This document shows positions 45,060 through 56,651 of a stretch of DNA of 64,000 bases, one piece after another. The stretch lies in NCBI GenBank assembly GCA_973895155.1, contig OZ316893.1, forward strand, positions 7,440,001 to 7,504,000. Reading direction: 5' to 3'. Origin of the DNA: Marsupella aquatica. Taxonomy: Eukaryota > Marchantiophyta. Positions within the stretch are counted from its first letter, which is position 1. Every line of letters begins with the position of its first letter. Below the pieces are notes generated by a model. It saw only the letters and a list, made by a program, of their open reading frames with translations. It was not told where the DNA came from and searched no databases. The position numbers were made by a program, and so were the translations under genes.

Positions 45060-47110
45060 TTAAGGAACTTCATGGTTTGGGTCCACAACACCCAAAGCTC
45101 TCACCAACCAGAAACGTTCTTTCCCATTCTTCTTTTCCTATTCATCCTTTGGACGGAGAAATACAAAGTGACCCTCTTGAATGTCCTGCAGAGGAATCCA
45201 ACGTGCAAGTTCACGCTCGTGTCGAGCGCCAACAAATGTTGCAGCTTGATCCTCCATCTCTTCCAGGTACTCATTCTGAAGCTCCACCATTTCTGGATTC
45301 TGTGTACTACTACTAGGCTCCCCAATGGTTCAGAGGTTTCTGTACTATTAACCTTGTAACCAGTTCCGTGGTTGGTTTTTGGCCAGAACTCATATGTCAA
45401 TGCTAATTGTATTTCTGCCTCCCCTTCAATTGTAAGCTCCCCGGATAATACTTTCACCACCATCTCCCAATATTTCACCAAAGGAAACCGCTCACGATAT
45501 GCTATAGAGGTCTCATCCTTACAGCTCTTCTTCAAAAACTCAATGTAACGTTTAAGGAATGGGATGATTTCTTCAACCTTGCCTCGTACATCCCCGGAGA
45601 TGGGTTTTGCAAATGGTTGACCTTCTGGTAAAATGAGAGCATTGGTGTTGGAATCAGTTCTCCAAATGGACCTTCCGGTTGGAGGGTACCAAGGTTGTTT
45701 CACATGTGCTTTGTATTGATATATTGGAACATTATCTCTCATAGAGAAAAGAAATGCCACTGGTTTTGAGTGACCCTCTATGTCTTTTACCTTGAAAGTT
45801 TTCAAAAACTCTTTGTAAGTTGTAACCTCTTGGATCAACCGTGGGACAGGATGAATGCTTTCACACTCCCAAACCTCAGCCATCAACCCCAAGAGGGTAG
45901 AAACCTCCTTGTACTTCACTTGGTTGGATACTTTCGAAAACAATGCATCGACATCCTCATGGGTGTGACCAACCATGAGAAACGACATCTGCACTGTTTC
46001 AAAAACCCCTCTACTAACAAGCTCACTGCAAAATGCCATCACGTACTGGTTTTTGTTATCTTTCCCTGAATTATCCATTTGCAAGGTCAGGTGCCTTGGC
46101 AATGGTTTGAAAGAGGTAGATGTAGCCTTGGGATCAACACCAAAGTTGTCATCCACCATATTTGATAACCCAAGATCTTGGTCATGATCTTCAGCTCCTT
46201 GAAATCTAGCAATTGAGACTTTTTTGGGTTCTAAGTAACCAGCGAGAAATGCTTCAAAGTCCAAAAGAGATTGAAAATTTGGCCTCGTTGCAGCCCAATA
46301 TAATCCTTCAAGGAGGTCTCCAGATTTGTCCCCCTTGTAATCCTCTAGATCTCTAAGGCACTTGGCCAATGATGTCACTATGAAGTCTGCATCTCCCGGC
46401 CAAAGCCCAATGAAACTGAAGTGAGCATACACTATGGGATCCCTTCCATGGGTCAACATCCCAGTGAGCGCAATGGGGAGCGGTTGACCACTACCAGACA
46501 ATGATTTAGGAGTGGGGACCAACCTAGGGATCCATGTCTTGGCTTGGTCCATCTTGTCATGTATAATGCAAAGATAGTTCTCAGGATCCTTCTTCGCAAG
46601 AACCCTATGAGCATAGTAAACATATCTCCTAGACATTTGCTCACGAAGATGGCGAGCTCTTCTTTCCTCAATCTCTAAACGCTCTTTCTTTCTCTTCTCC
46701 CACATCAACTGATCTTTGAACTCAGTGCAAAGTGTACACTTTGCAAATGCACTTCCCTTGTGAAAGTCAAAATTCATGAAGGACTCACTCCAGAGTTTAT
46801 ACATAGTGTTTTTACTCACCTTCACGTAGCCATCTAATTCCATTTTTGAGTATACCTCCTCAAAAATCTCTTTCTTTGTGAAACAAGATGGAAGTCTGTA
46901 CTCAACCGTGTCAGTACCATGAGACCCTCCATAGGGAAGATGCGGCATGGGTTCTCCGTTTTGGGTTAGAATGGACTCCAACAAAGCACGAGCGTGCAAG
47001 GTGCTTCCCCGTGTCTTGTGTGAACCCTTGTTTCCATGGAATCCAACCGTGCAACCTGCTTCATATTGATTTTTGTAATCATAATACTTGGCAATGTTGA
47101 ATCCATGCAT
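45060..47110 (-). pseudogene. DUF7869-type transposase, copy 2 (nearly full length, 3' frameshift)
   Basis: The ATG at 47110 (MHGFNIAKYYDYK) opens about 600 codons. An N-terminal helical/DNA-binding-like region and a CTLC motif precede a probable RNase-H-like core: first acidic cluster in CIIHDKMDQAKTW, second in LTLQMDNSGKDNKNQ, third in MVGHTHEDVDALFSKV. After KVNSTETSEP (near 45,317) the frame slips. The true C-terminus continues in another frame (EEMEDQAATFVGARHERE, WIPLQDIQEGHFVFLRPKDE) until a TAG at 45138-45140, where copy 1 has Trp. Coding-like sequence resumes to 45060. Both copies are therefore disabled at the C-terminus. The family is common in bryophyte and other plant genomes as uncharacterised proteins; the transposase assignment rests on the acidic residues and on the subterminal repeats. 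Confidence 0.75.
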
Positions 47111-48018
47111 TTTAATAAATGCACCCTTGCAAACGGGTATAACATTGGTGATAGGAAATAGGTAACAGAATTCCTGTTATCAGGTAACTCTTAACTGGTA
47201 ACAGGAAAGTCTTATGGTAAAAGTGTACTTTTTGGCTAAGTTTGCCAAAAATTAACGTCATTTTCCACCACATCATCAAGTTGAATGTCTTCTTAGTGCC
47301 AAATGTGACGCAGTCAGATATAAGCCAAGGGTGTGGTCACAACTGCAAAGAGAGGTTCCAAACCGAGTGTCCATCTGTTCTACATGAATAATGTTGTCAT
47401 AGAATATCCCTGCTATTTAGATACAGCATCATTTCAGAACAGTCCAGTTCAGAAAGCGCAGTTCAGCCTATGAGAAGGAAAAATAAAATCCATGCAGGAA
47501 TGGAGTAATTTATGGTGGGACCCACCCTAAATCCAGTTATAGGCTTAAACAACCAATCGACGAAGAAGGGTTCTGGCATTTTCAATATTGGAGTCGGACA
47601 AAGTGTGAAACTAGCACCACACGCTAACAAAGCTTTAACAGGGACAAAAGTTTAAGTTAAGGGACAACAACATGACAATAACCAGATAAAATTCAAAATT
47701 TAACAATATTAATGTTCTGGAACCAGCGCCAGGCGCTAACCTAAAGCAAGAAAAAACCAGTGTAATATCCGTTGACTACAGACAAAAAGCATAGTATCCG
47801 TTACGAAAAATGATAGTCTCTAGAATGTCGTGTTACTCTACAAACCATTCGCGTTCTGCCTATCCAGCACGAGTCTGACTTCCGCAACTATGAAAATGGG
47901 CTGTGTGATGCCTAGACAGGAATCACTCGGCCAGTTAAGTGGGTAAAGCAGGAAGGCACCCTAGGAACACCTTAGTATAGGGACAAAACAAGGAAAATAT
48001 AAACCATTAGGGGCAACC
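47111..48018. other. Junction of transposon copy 2 and gag-like copy 2
   Basis: Contains a near-palindromic TAACAGAATTCCTGTTA segment at about 47165 and the lone subterminal unit at 47221. A stretch resembling 56,300-56,560 (shared GGTGGGACCCACC-like segment) ends in a copy of the TAGCGCC palindrome at 47725. This suggests a fragment of the MULE/ParB-like element's flank is present here. Confidence 0.4.
47725..47737. repeat. AGCGCC-A-GGCGCT palindrome (family site 1)
   Basis: A perfect 13-bp palindrome in the context CAGCGCCAGGCGCTA. It is the leftmost member of the 11-site family described in the findings. A degenerate relative (TAGCACCACACGCTA) lies at about 47612. Confidence 0.85.
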
Positions 48019-48564
48019 ATGGAACCCGGGCCGAGGCCGGAGGTAAGGACGCCGAGGGTGAAAACTCGATTAGGGTTAGGGCGCGTTAAGCGTCGGCGGC
48101 TAGGAAGGATCAACGGGAAGAAGGACCGGCAGAGGAGAGGGGTAAGGAGCGCTTGCAGGAGATTGTGGCTCATTTGCGAGCACGAACTAGGCAGACGACT
48201 ACGGGAGGCCAACTACTGTCAGCTGCTTAGGCAAGCACTCGGGGGGAGAGTAGATACCGACGATCGACCTAAGGAGGGTATGAGCAACGTCAATCAAGCG
48301 ACATATTTCTGGGGATGCCTGTTCGAATGGGCAACTGAGTACATCAAGACTTATGAGGATGAGGAATCAGAAAGGGCAGCTCAAGAATGGCAGGAGCTCG
48401 CTCGATTGTGGGAGCTGCGCAAGACGGCTTTCTTAGGAGGCGAACTCATCAAGGACGAGTTCCTGTGGACGCCTACCTCCAATCAACTCGACGATCTTCT
48501 GTTTTGCAAAGACAGCATCGTTGGCATCCAAGAGGCCATCAAGAACTGCAACGACATACACTAG
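48019..48564 (+). CDS. Small upstream frame of the gag-like element, copy 2
   Basis: The ATG at 48019 opens 181 codons. A strongly basic N-terminus (KTRLGLGRVKRRRLGRINGK) is followed by an acidic, helix-prone C-terminal part (RAAQEWQELARLWELRKTAF). No family was recognised. It occupies the same position relative to the gag-like gene as the 82-codon frame in copy 1. It could be a basic nucleic-acid-binding element protein or simply a 5' exon. Confidence 0.45.
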   Translation: MEPGPRPEVRTPRVKTRLGLGRVKRRRLGRINGKKDRQRRGVRSACRRLWLICEHELGRRLREANYCQLLRQALGGRVDTDDRPKEGMSNVNQATYFWGCLFEWATEYIKTYEDEESERAAQEWQELARLWELRKTAFLGGELIKDEFLWTPTSNQLDDLLFCKDSIVGIQEAIKNCNDIH

Positions 48565-48633
48565 GAATTAAAGGGTAGCACGGAAAGGTGGACCCAGGCA
48601 ACGGTGCTAGGAGAAACCTCCACAGCAGCAGAG

Positions 48634-51600
48634 ATGAAAAGGAAGGGAGCCGTCAACGATGAAGCCACCCCGGCAAAAAGAACGAGGTCGGCGGCACCAA
48701 AGAAGCCAGCCGAGCAGCAGAGCAGGAGGCAGGGAGAAGCCGAAGAGGAGGAGGTCGATCCCATCAAGGCCATTCCAACCAGGGATGACACCTGGAAGGG
48801 CTGGGCGGCAACCCTACCGGTGGAAGTGCAACTACATTTTGCACGGGAGGAGGATGCATGCTTTACGGCAATGCAGACCAAGAAGTATCAAGGCTTCATG
48901 GCCGGATCCGGCTTAGAGGCCTTTGTAAGATTACCATGGCTGAAGTCGGAGGTACCGGAGTCAGACCTATTAGAATTCGTGGGGTCATGGGAACCCGAGA
49001 CCAATTGCACGAGGATATATGGGAAGGATTTCTATCTTACTCCCAAGGTAATTGTCGAAGTGTTTGGCTTGCCGATAGGCAATAAGACCAAAGTTGATAC
49101 CAGGAAGACCTTGCCTGACAAGGAGTTCCGGTCGTTCCCCGGGCCATCAACGAAGAATGGCTTCTTCCGGAACACCTGCACCAACCCGCACATAGGAGAG
49201 ATGATCGACTTCTTGCGGGTGACCATGCATTGTAACTTGTCGAGGGCAGAGATCGGCAAGGCACAGGTCTATCTGGCAGAAAGGCCAGACCCAAGCCGGG
49301 ACTACAACGGGTACCTCCTCAACCAATTGAAGAAGATCTTAAAGGAGGAGCAGCAGGTAATCGGCATGGGGAGCGTGTCGCGGCTTGGCTATCACATGCT
49401 GCTGTTGTGCCGGTATGCCAGAGGTCAGACTTTTGCCCCAGTACTTCCCCTGTAGGTAAGGGCACCCGAGGAAGCTCCAACGCCGAGGTCGTTGGCTGAG
49501 AAGCCTCAACCACCTGTTAGCCCTACGATTGAGCAGGTGTTTAGACCCAGGAAGGAGGACCTGCCGATGCAGCAACCAGGCATGCAGAGTCTGCTGAAAC
49601 TACTGGAGAAAGAAAAGAAATCGGCATCGGCAACAACAACGGCAACAATGCAGAACACTACTACAGAGGTAGGCCTACACCGGCTCACAAGAGAAAACCC
49701 CTTTGCTGGAGACAAGGAGAGAATCAGGCCGGAATCCAAGCCAGGTGTTCGAATGTATGTGGGAATCTCAAGCTCCGAATCTGAGGCAAAATTGCCTGAA
49801 GCTCCTACCGACGAAGAAGAGAGGGAGAAGCCGGACGTCCAAGAAGTAGAGGAGGCAGTGGAGGACTGCAGCCATGATAATTCCGGCTATGGGTCGGACC
49901 ATCACGTTCCAGGAGTAAGGACCTGTGGCCGGTTTGTCCCCACACTTCCAAGGGTAGTGCGAGGGGACCCCAACCAGCAGAGTAGCCCTGAGTCTCCCCC
50001 ACCAGATGTTTCTCCCTCGAGCTTTGACGGCATAAAACAGATGGTGCAGGAATTTCAGGAGCGAATCAGGCAGGACGAGGAGGCAGCCCTGGCTAGGGAA
50101 AAGGATTTACCAGGAGGAGATTGGCCGGAGGACATCAGGCGGCTAGCCAAAAAAGGAAGCAAACCTCTAGCCACGATTGAAGAGATCCGCAAGACGGCTT
50201 GGGAGCAGAGGCCGCGATGGGCGATGCCGATCACTTCTACTTACTCCACCTACGCTAAGAATAGAGCCATGGAGTATGGTGAGATGTGTGGGGAACTTGC
50301 GCTCGGCATCTTTGGAGAGGAGTTGGAGGTAGGACCCTTTTTCCATAGGGAGCAGTTGGAGAAGCACCAATTAGAAGAAGCGGTGGCTTTAGAGAGAAGC
50401 AAGAAGGACGAGGTCATTCGGCGGCTTAGGAGGATGGAAGCCGAGATTGAAGATCTAAGGGCGGCGAAGAAAGCCCAAGATGAACTGCGGATTAAACGGC
50501 ATGAGCTGAACATCATGCAGGGGCAGTTGGACATCGCGCAGGCTGAGAATCAGAATATCAAGGATAAGCTGACTCAGACGCAGGGAGAGTTGGCCGACAC
50601 GATCAAAGAGAGGGAGAAGTGGAAGCAAGAGCTGAAGAATACAGAGGAGGCCCACATAACAGCCAACAGCCGGGCCATGGCGGAGACCCAAAGAAAGGAA
50701 TGGGCGTTGAAGGGGGAGCTCGAGAAAATCCGCGGAGCCCTTGAGCAGAAGGAGGCCGAGTTAGGGAAATCCTATCAAGGGATTATGGCGCTGCAGCAGG
50801 AGCTTGCGTCCCTGACGGCCAGCTTCAAGGCCGACCTAAGGGAGAAGGATGAGATGCTCGATCAGACTTACGCCAAGATGAACCAGATGGAGTCTGTCAT
50901 CATTGCAGAGCTCGACAAGGAGCTAAGAGCAACCCGGGAGGAGAGGACTACCTTGAAACAAGAACGGGAGGAAGCCCAGAAGGAACTAGAGGAGGCACGC
51001 AAGGACCTGGATGAGACCCAGGAGGAGTTGGAGGAAATCACGAGGAAGATGGAGAACCTCCAGCGGCGGGCCGACAACCAAACGAAGCGGCTGAAGAAAC
51101 AAGCCGCAGTATTTAAGTGCTTGTCTTCATCAGGCCCAACTCCAATTGGGGCAACCAAGTTACCAGGAGTGGTACTGGCCGAAGAAAAAGCCGCGCCACC
51201 TGCACCAGTGCCGGAAGTAAGTGGGAAGGGGAAGGGACCAGCTGCCGAACCAGAAAAGAAGAAAAAGCGGAAACCTTCAGGGTCAAGGAGTAATCCGACT
51301 CCTCAAGCCGTGGTGACCAGGGAGGTAGAACCAGCACCATCCTCCGGCATGAATACGGCAATAGATCCCGCTATCATCACAGGTGGGGGTGGTGCGGCCC
51401 AAGCCAAACTACTCAGTAATGAGGCCAGTATTCCAGATCCGCCTCTTGAGCAGGCCGGGGAGACCATAGCCGAGGCTGAGGCCGTAACCGATTCCCGAGC
51501 CAATGCCGACGCCGATGGTGGACCCAGTCAGGCCGATGGAGAGTTGACTCAGTCAAGGGCAGGTAATCTGTCAGAGAATGAACCTACGGCAGTGGTTGAG

Positions 51601-51648
51601 GAGGAAGCGTTGGGGGCATCCATTAAGGATCCTCCACCGGTGTCGTGA
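48634..51648 (+). pseudogene. Gag-like/coiled-coil element protein, copy 2, with one in-frame TAG
   Basis: The ATG at 48634 (MKRKGAVNDEATPAKRTR, a nuclear-signal-like start) begins a gag-like domain (GLEAFVRLPWLKSEVPESDL, YLTPKVIVEVFGLPIGNKTK, RLGYHMLLLCRYARGQTF). Its layout matches copy 1. One TAG (49453-49455, CTG TAG GTA) interrupts the frame. The same frame then continues for about 730 codons: a disordered acidic linker, then about 260 residues of heptad-repeat coiled coil (roughly 50330-51110; for example QKELEEARKDLDETQEELEE), then a Pro/Ala/Lys-rich tail ending at 51648. The single stop could be a CAG-to-TAG mutation, a readthrough codon, or be removed by splicing (TAG is followed by GTAAGG). 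No polymerase or integrase domain is present. Confidence 0.6.
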
Positions 51649-52580
51649 CGGCGCAAGGGCGCCGTTCCTTTTAGGGAGGGCGGACGTGGAGGGAGGAGGC
51701 GTGAGTGGGCAGGGCGGACGCTGATCTCCAAGTTTAGGATTAGGATCAGGACCAGGAGCGGCCCTGACACTTAGCTTAGTGGGATTGCGGTTCCACTGGT
51801 AGGAGCAACACTTGTGCTCTTGCCTTGCTGTACATAGGTAGATTCGGGCAAGTAGATTACTGTTAGGTAGATTAGGCTTACAATGCAAAGAATGGCGGAT
51901 CCACTACCAGGATAAGTACCTGGGCAGCGGGGAGCTCAGGGCCTCTTCTTTAGCAAGTTTTTAGTTTGCACCAGCCGGGCTGGGATCAAGTAGTACGAGA
52001 AGCTCTCGGTTAGTCATACAGTGACCCTTGTGTATATTCATGTTTCCTCATGCCTAAGAGCTGAATAGAGTTGGCCTCACGGCTTAGTTCGCAGAGCTTG
52101 TGTATGAGATGTACTGTTTGTATGGCAAGTGCATGGTATGACTCAGTCAGAATGAGTCATTTTGCTATTTGTGTGTCGCATTAACTTGTGTGAAGAGTGC
52201 CCACATCAACCAAAAGGAAGGAAAGTAAGCAGGGGAGTGAGAGTTGGATGTGTCGAGCTGAGAGAGGTCTTAGCGGCTTAACCAAGCCTATTGGGGATCA
52301 TTCCGGCGGCGGAATCCAAACATACCTAACAAGACGGAGGGGAAGACAGGGGAAGGCCTAGATTAGGCCGGCTACGTATCTCATGACCCGATGAAGGACC
52401 TGTCCAGTATATGTGTGTAAAATGTTAACAGTAGTAGTAGAAGGTTAGCAGCGTCCCATGCCGCTAAGCCACGGAAACGGCCTCGCCAAGCTCGAAACCT
52501 GCGGGAATCGGCTTGAGCTGGGGGGTTTCTTGGGTTTAGGGAGCCATGGGACGCACCACAGGTTGGCTACACAGGGTAGA
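51649..52580. other. 3' region of gag-like element copy 2
   Basis: Non-coding. Contains the family 3' motif at 52311-52345. The right edge, between about 52,450 and 52,550, abuts the degraded 3' end of MULE copy A, so the gag-like element probably inserted into or next to that copy. Confidence 0.4.
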
Positions 52581-52589
52581 CTCCTCTAC

Positions 52590-55500
52590 ATGAAACTTGA
52601 AGACATTTATAAACACCCAATACAAATGTTTACAAGGCATATATGGCTTGCCGCGAGAATGACGACGGAAGAAATCCTCATAGGAACAGGTTGGGAAGAT
52701 GCAAATTTGGACAAAGTAAGTGTTCGGGGATCAAAGGTTCTCGTGGGTCCGGATTTTGAATTGCTTCCCAAATGCAATTCCAATACCCACATCCCACTCG
52801 CCATCCAGAGTCATAGCTTCTTTCCGAGCCGACTCCATTCGTGTACTGTGAGCCAAAGTTAGATTTGATCAAGGTCTGGAGTTTCTCCCATTCCTGGTCC
52901 GAAGGCGTACGTTGGGGTCAGCAAAATTGATTCTTTCAAGAAATGCGTTTACATTAATTCTCAAGTCGAATGGAACAGGTGCATCTCGAGACGTCGCAGC
53001 TGTTTGGACCATCGAGACTCCCTGTGCTTGAAGGAACTCTACCTCGGCAGGTGACAAGTTGGTCCCTCTCACAACTGGCAAGATATCCGAAACAGGAGGA
53101 AGGCGTTCAACACCACGACGCGGATGGCTCTTGTAGCATGTTTTGTTTGCGCAGAACCATATCATTTCTGCAATGGGTGTGCCTCTGAAAATTTGATGTC
53201 CGCTGACAACAATGCCGACAACACCTGTTGCCGAATGGAACCCGGATTTTTTTACACGATTTCGACACTCATCCCTCTCAGAATTTCCATGCAAAGTCCC
53301 ATTGCACTGAGGCCCTGCCCCATATTTGGCCGTCCACCGCAAATGCCAGGTCCCTCTAGGAACGTCCATTTCCAAAGGAGTTGACTCTGTCGGCAAATGT
53401 TGAAGAACAGCTGGAGCACTGAGTGGGGGTTGCGATGGTGTTGCTATTCCTCTGGCTTCAAGGATGTTTGCGAGGGAATCACTTCCATTCGTTGAAGTGT
53501 CGCTCCCGCCGAGGTCGACTATGGGATCTGTTACATTTTCGGGAAAGGAAGTGAAGGCAGTGTTGTTGAGATTCTTCCGTTTGAACCCTCGAGTATTTGG
53601 TGTAGTGATGAGAATGGTGTCATGCCGATGGGAGTCTTGTGGCGAGACAATCCCAGTTGCGAGTCCCTTCCTCTTAACTGACTTCATGACAATATCTCCA
53701 TTCAGAGGAGAGCTCCTATCCAGATCCAAATCAGCAGCGTTGGAAAGAATCATGTTGGTTGCTTCTTCAAATAACTTGGGTGAACCAGATTGGTCTGCGG
53801 ATAAATCTGCAGCACTAGTATAAACACACTGAGGTTTGACGAATAAAAGCATCAGGAAAACTTACCACACAAATGAAATTCCCCCATTGACGCCATCGAA
53901 CAACCCACCAAGATATCCAACTCTACAACATCATCAGCTTTCCTGGGACACAATTTCCCGCTTGCCACCACAACACGATTTCCCTCGAAACTCGATACGC
54001 CGCAACAAACATTGGAGCATTCCGCAGTTTCTCCCATAGTTGCCGATGTTCTGGTTGCTTACCCTCCAAAACTCCTTCTATAGAATGTCGATGGAAAGAC
54101 TGGTAAAAGTGAAATGCATCAAAGCGTTCACGTTCAGGGTCTGGATGCCCTCCAAAAAAGACATTGCGAACGGCAATCCATCCAGCCTGAGCATTGTCAG
54201 CCATAAAACCTTGAATGACAACATCCTGTAACCCATTTTCCTTACAAACCTCAATCATAATTCTCCACGCTTTCTCAAAGGACTCCGTGTCTTCAGCTTT
54301 TAGTTTGCATGTGAAGATTGTACAAAGAGCTTGGAAGTTGTGATCATAAAGGTGTGCACTGAAAGTAAACCAGTCGGTTGTCACTCGCTTCATCACATCA
54401 AAACTCACCCAAGCTCCTTCCAATCTTCCGCCGGGTTGCATCTGCCGGAGAAGATCTACACCAGATCCATGACCCTTGACTGTCATTTTGAATATATGGG
54501 GCCTATCTGCTACACAACCCTGACCCGGCAGGAGGTACCTTTGGAGGAAAGAAATGTTATTTGACCTTTGCATCCAAGCTAGGAAATCTAACTCACCACG
54601 ACCAGCCTGGTCCATACGAACGCTTCGACAAAGCGATGCAAATTTTTGGGGGGTAGACAGTACCATGAGAGACTTCCAAATCTCCGTTTCTTCAATATCT
54701 ACTATGTCTTCGATGTTTTCGCAAAGAGCTTTCACGAGCGATTCGGTTGCGGAATTCAAAATACCAGCCGGCTTTGCTAGAGGATTGGCTTCATGATTTC
54801 TTCTTATCAAATCCTCAGCTATCTTCTTAGCGCTCCTCGAGAAAACTTTCCTACTCTGATGGTTATGCTCACCTATATGAATTGCGAGCCGAGACATGTG
54901 ACTATAGGTCTCTGTATCAAGGACTTGAGGGTACATATAAAACAAGCGAGCAGGGGCAAGACTTCACACAGAAAGGAATCTGCTCACAATAGTGACAGAC
55001 TACACCACCCTCTTCAATCAACGAACCCACCACGTGCTGGCCACTGAGTTTAGGAGCACCATGCCAGGCCTTTGCATTGCATCTCTTCTTTTGTTGAAAG
55101 TACTCACAGGACTTGTTCCTGCACTCGATGAACCCGGTACACGTAACCTTACCAAATTCCCAATGTTTCTTTGGATGCAGGCTCGCAGTTGTCGGAAAAT
55201 TTGGGTCCAAATGTAACAATCTTTGGCACGGTCCATGTCACGAAGTCTAGATCCCTTGGAGAGCGTTCCCTCAATGGGAGGAAGTTCAAATACAACATTT
55301 CCGTTGTACTTGTCTGGCAAACAAGGAACTTGCTCATGCCGAAAATCCCCTGCCGAGATAAATCTTGACAGTTCACTATGTCCCGTGGCCTTGAGTAAGG
55401 CGTCCATCGCACTCCTTCGATAGACTTTATGACCAACTCGGGAGGTAGCCACCGGCTCATCCTTAACAAAAGCGGGAACCGGAACATTGTACTGCGATGG

Positions 55501-55676
55501 AGGAGTGGGTGCAACATCACCATCTTCACTGTCAGATATGTCAACAACAACAACAGGAATGTTCCCAACTACTGGTTCCGGAGCAAGACGTCTGACATTA
55601 AGCGTGTAACTAAGCCCGACATTCATATGCCAAAAGCGTACTCCCTCATCTACATCGAATGCCGCAGCCCGTTGAA
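52590..55676 (-). pseudogene. MULE-like transposase, copy A (multiple frameshifts)
   Basis: Homologous throughout to copy B (56652-60450). From the N-terminus (55,676 downward) it starts at FDVDEGVRFWHMNVG and has the acidic SUMO-interaction-like motif VVVVDISDSEDGD. The zinc-finger region is split over two frames (shifts near 55,200 and 54,940). The nuclease core is open from 54945 to 53923 (GAWVSFDVMK, GFMADNAQAGWIAVRNVFF, FYQSFHRHSIEGVL). The C-terminal part is open from 53,790 to 52869 (DECRNRVKK, EMIWFCANKTCYKSHPRRG). The intron between core and C-terminal part is much shorter than in copy B. The SWIM region (52,600-52,870) is recognisable only as decayed DNA. The first 60-80 residues are missing because the copy is fused to the ParB-like fragment at 55,676. 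Confidence 0.75.
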
Positions 55677-56050
55677 GTTCTCTTTGGGAAGGATTTTTGA
55701 GGGTTTAATAAGGAGCCTCCTAGGATTCCGCTATGTCAGTTGGTGCACATGGAGGTCGTCCGCACTTTGCAGAAAGATAGCTCCTCCATTGACAAGTTGA
55801 AAGACTCTTTTCATAGTATGGGATACAATTCGTCGATAGGAATTGAGGTTTTATGTTCAGCCGACGGACGCTGAGGGTGTGACGCTCACTTGCACACAGG
55901 AAATTCGTGATAGTTGGGATCCAATATGGATATCCGAAAACAAAAAGTTCGAGGAAGAGTGTGCGGCAGACCCCGATTTTCTCATTCTGAAGGATAAGAT
56001 GTTCTCAGTTTTTGACGGGAACCATCGGTTTGTACTCCTGGACGCTTGTC
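55677..56050 (+). pseudogene. ParB/Srx-like protein fragment, copy A
   Basis: A remnant of the gene at 61585-64000. A frame around 55,745-55,850 gives VHMEVVRTLQKDSSSIDKLK then DSFHSMGYNSS. After a one-base shift, 55,848-56,050 gives FYVQPTDAEG and MFSVFDGNHRF. These align to HMEVVCTLQKGSPSIEKLKD, FYVQPTDSNG and MFYVFDGNHQL in copy B. Similarity begins at the FGKDF equivalent and ends just past DGNHR, so only the central part of the first exon survives. Confidence 0.65.
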
Positions 56051-56077
56051 ACGGGTATAGCGACGGAGACAGCAAAC

Positions 56078-56109
56078 AGGCAAACAGGAAATACTTTTCC
56101 TGTTTGCCT
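56078..56109. repeat. 14-bp inverted repeat with a 4-nt loop
   Basis: The arms 56078-56091 (AGGCAAACAGGAAA) and 56096-56109 are perfectly complementary. The hairpin lies immediately after the point where the ParB-like fragment stops matching copy B, so it may mark an insertion, deletion or transposon end. Confidence 0.85.
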
Positions 56110-56651
56110 TATGCTGTTACCAGGAAAAAACATCTTGTACCAGGGGAAAGAACACACAATCAGCAGTTTAGAATTGTTGAAGTTGGAGTTAGTCCATTGC
56201 GGTGAGGGAGGATACCTTGTAATGAATTGCTGAACCACATAATAATTGAACCCTAAATCCCAACACAAACAAGGGGGAGCATACATAAAAATGTCAAGGA
56301 ATGCGCACAAAATGGTAGGTCCCACCACAATCGGCAACAAAATATATGAAAATAATACAAAATCAACGCAGCCCTAAACTTTATGTCATTATGTGGTCCA
56401 AAATAAAAGCGAACAACGGATTGACTAGCGCCTGGCGCTATCTTATTGTTATTCAAGGAAACAAATAGTTGGCGTTGAGAACATAAATCACAACACAATG
56501 ACATTTAATGGTGTAGCCTAGACGAAAAATTTACCAGCGCCTGGCGCTAACAAAACATGATGCGACATCAATAACACTATACCGTTGACATACGACAAAA
56601 TCAATATAACCGTTTGGACCAATAATACAACCTACATCATCATGATTCATG
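56110..56651. other. Flank between copy A and the 3' end of copy B
   Basis: Non-coding, AT-rich. Part of it resembles 47,480-47,740. It holds two TAGCGCC-type palindromes (listed separately) about 100 bp downstream of the MULE copy B stop codon. Confidence 0.4.
56426..56549. repeat. Two TAGCGCC-N-GGCGCTA palindromes (sites 2-3)
   Basis: TAGCGCCTGGCGCTA at 56426-56440 and CAGCGCCTGGCGCTA at 56535-56549, 109 bp apart, in the 3' flank of MULE copy B. Confidence 0.9.

Noticed and set aside
47611-47626. TAGCACCACACGCTA and other half-sites as full members of the palindrome family
   Set aside because: Too many mismatches; only near-perfect sites were counted.
52970-53823. Plus-strand frames opposite MULE copy A
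   Set aside because: They are antisense to sequence that aligns to the C-terminal part of copy B.
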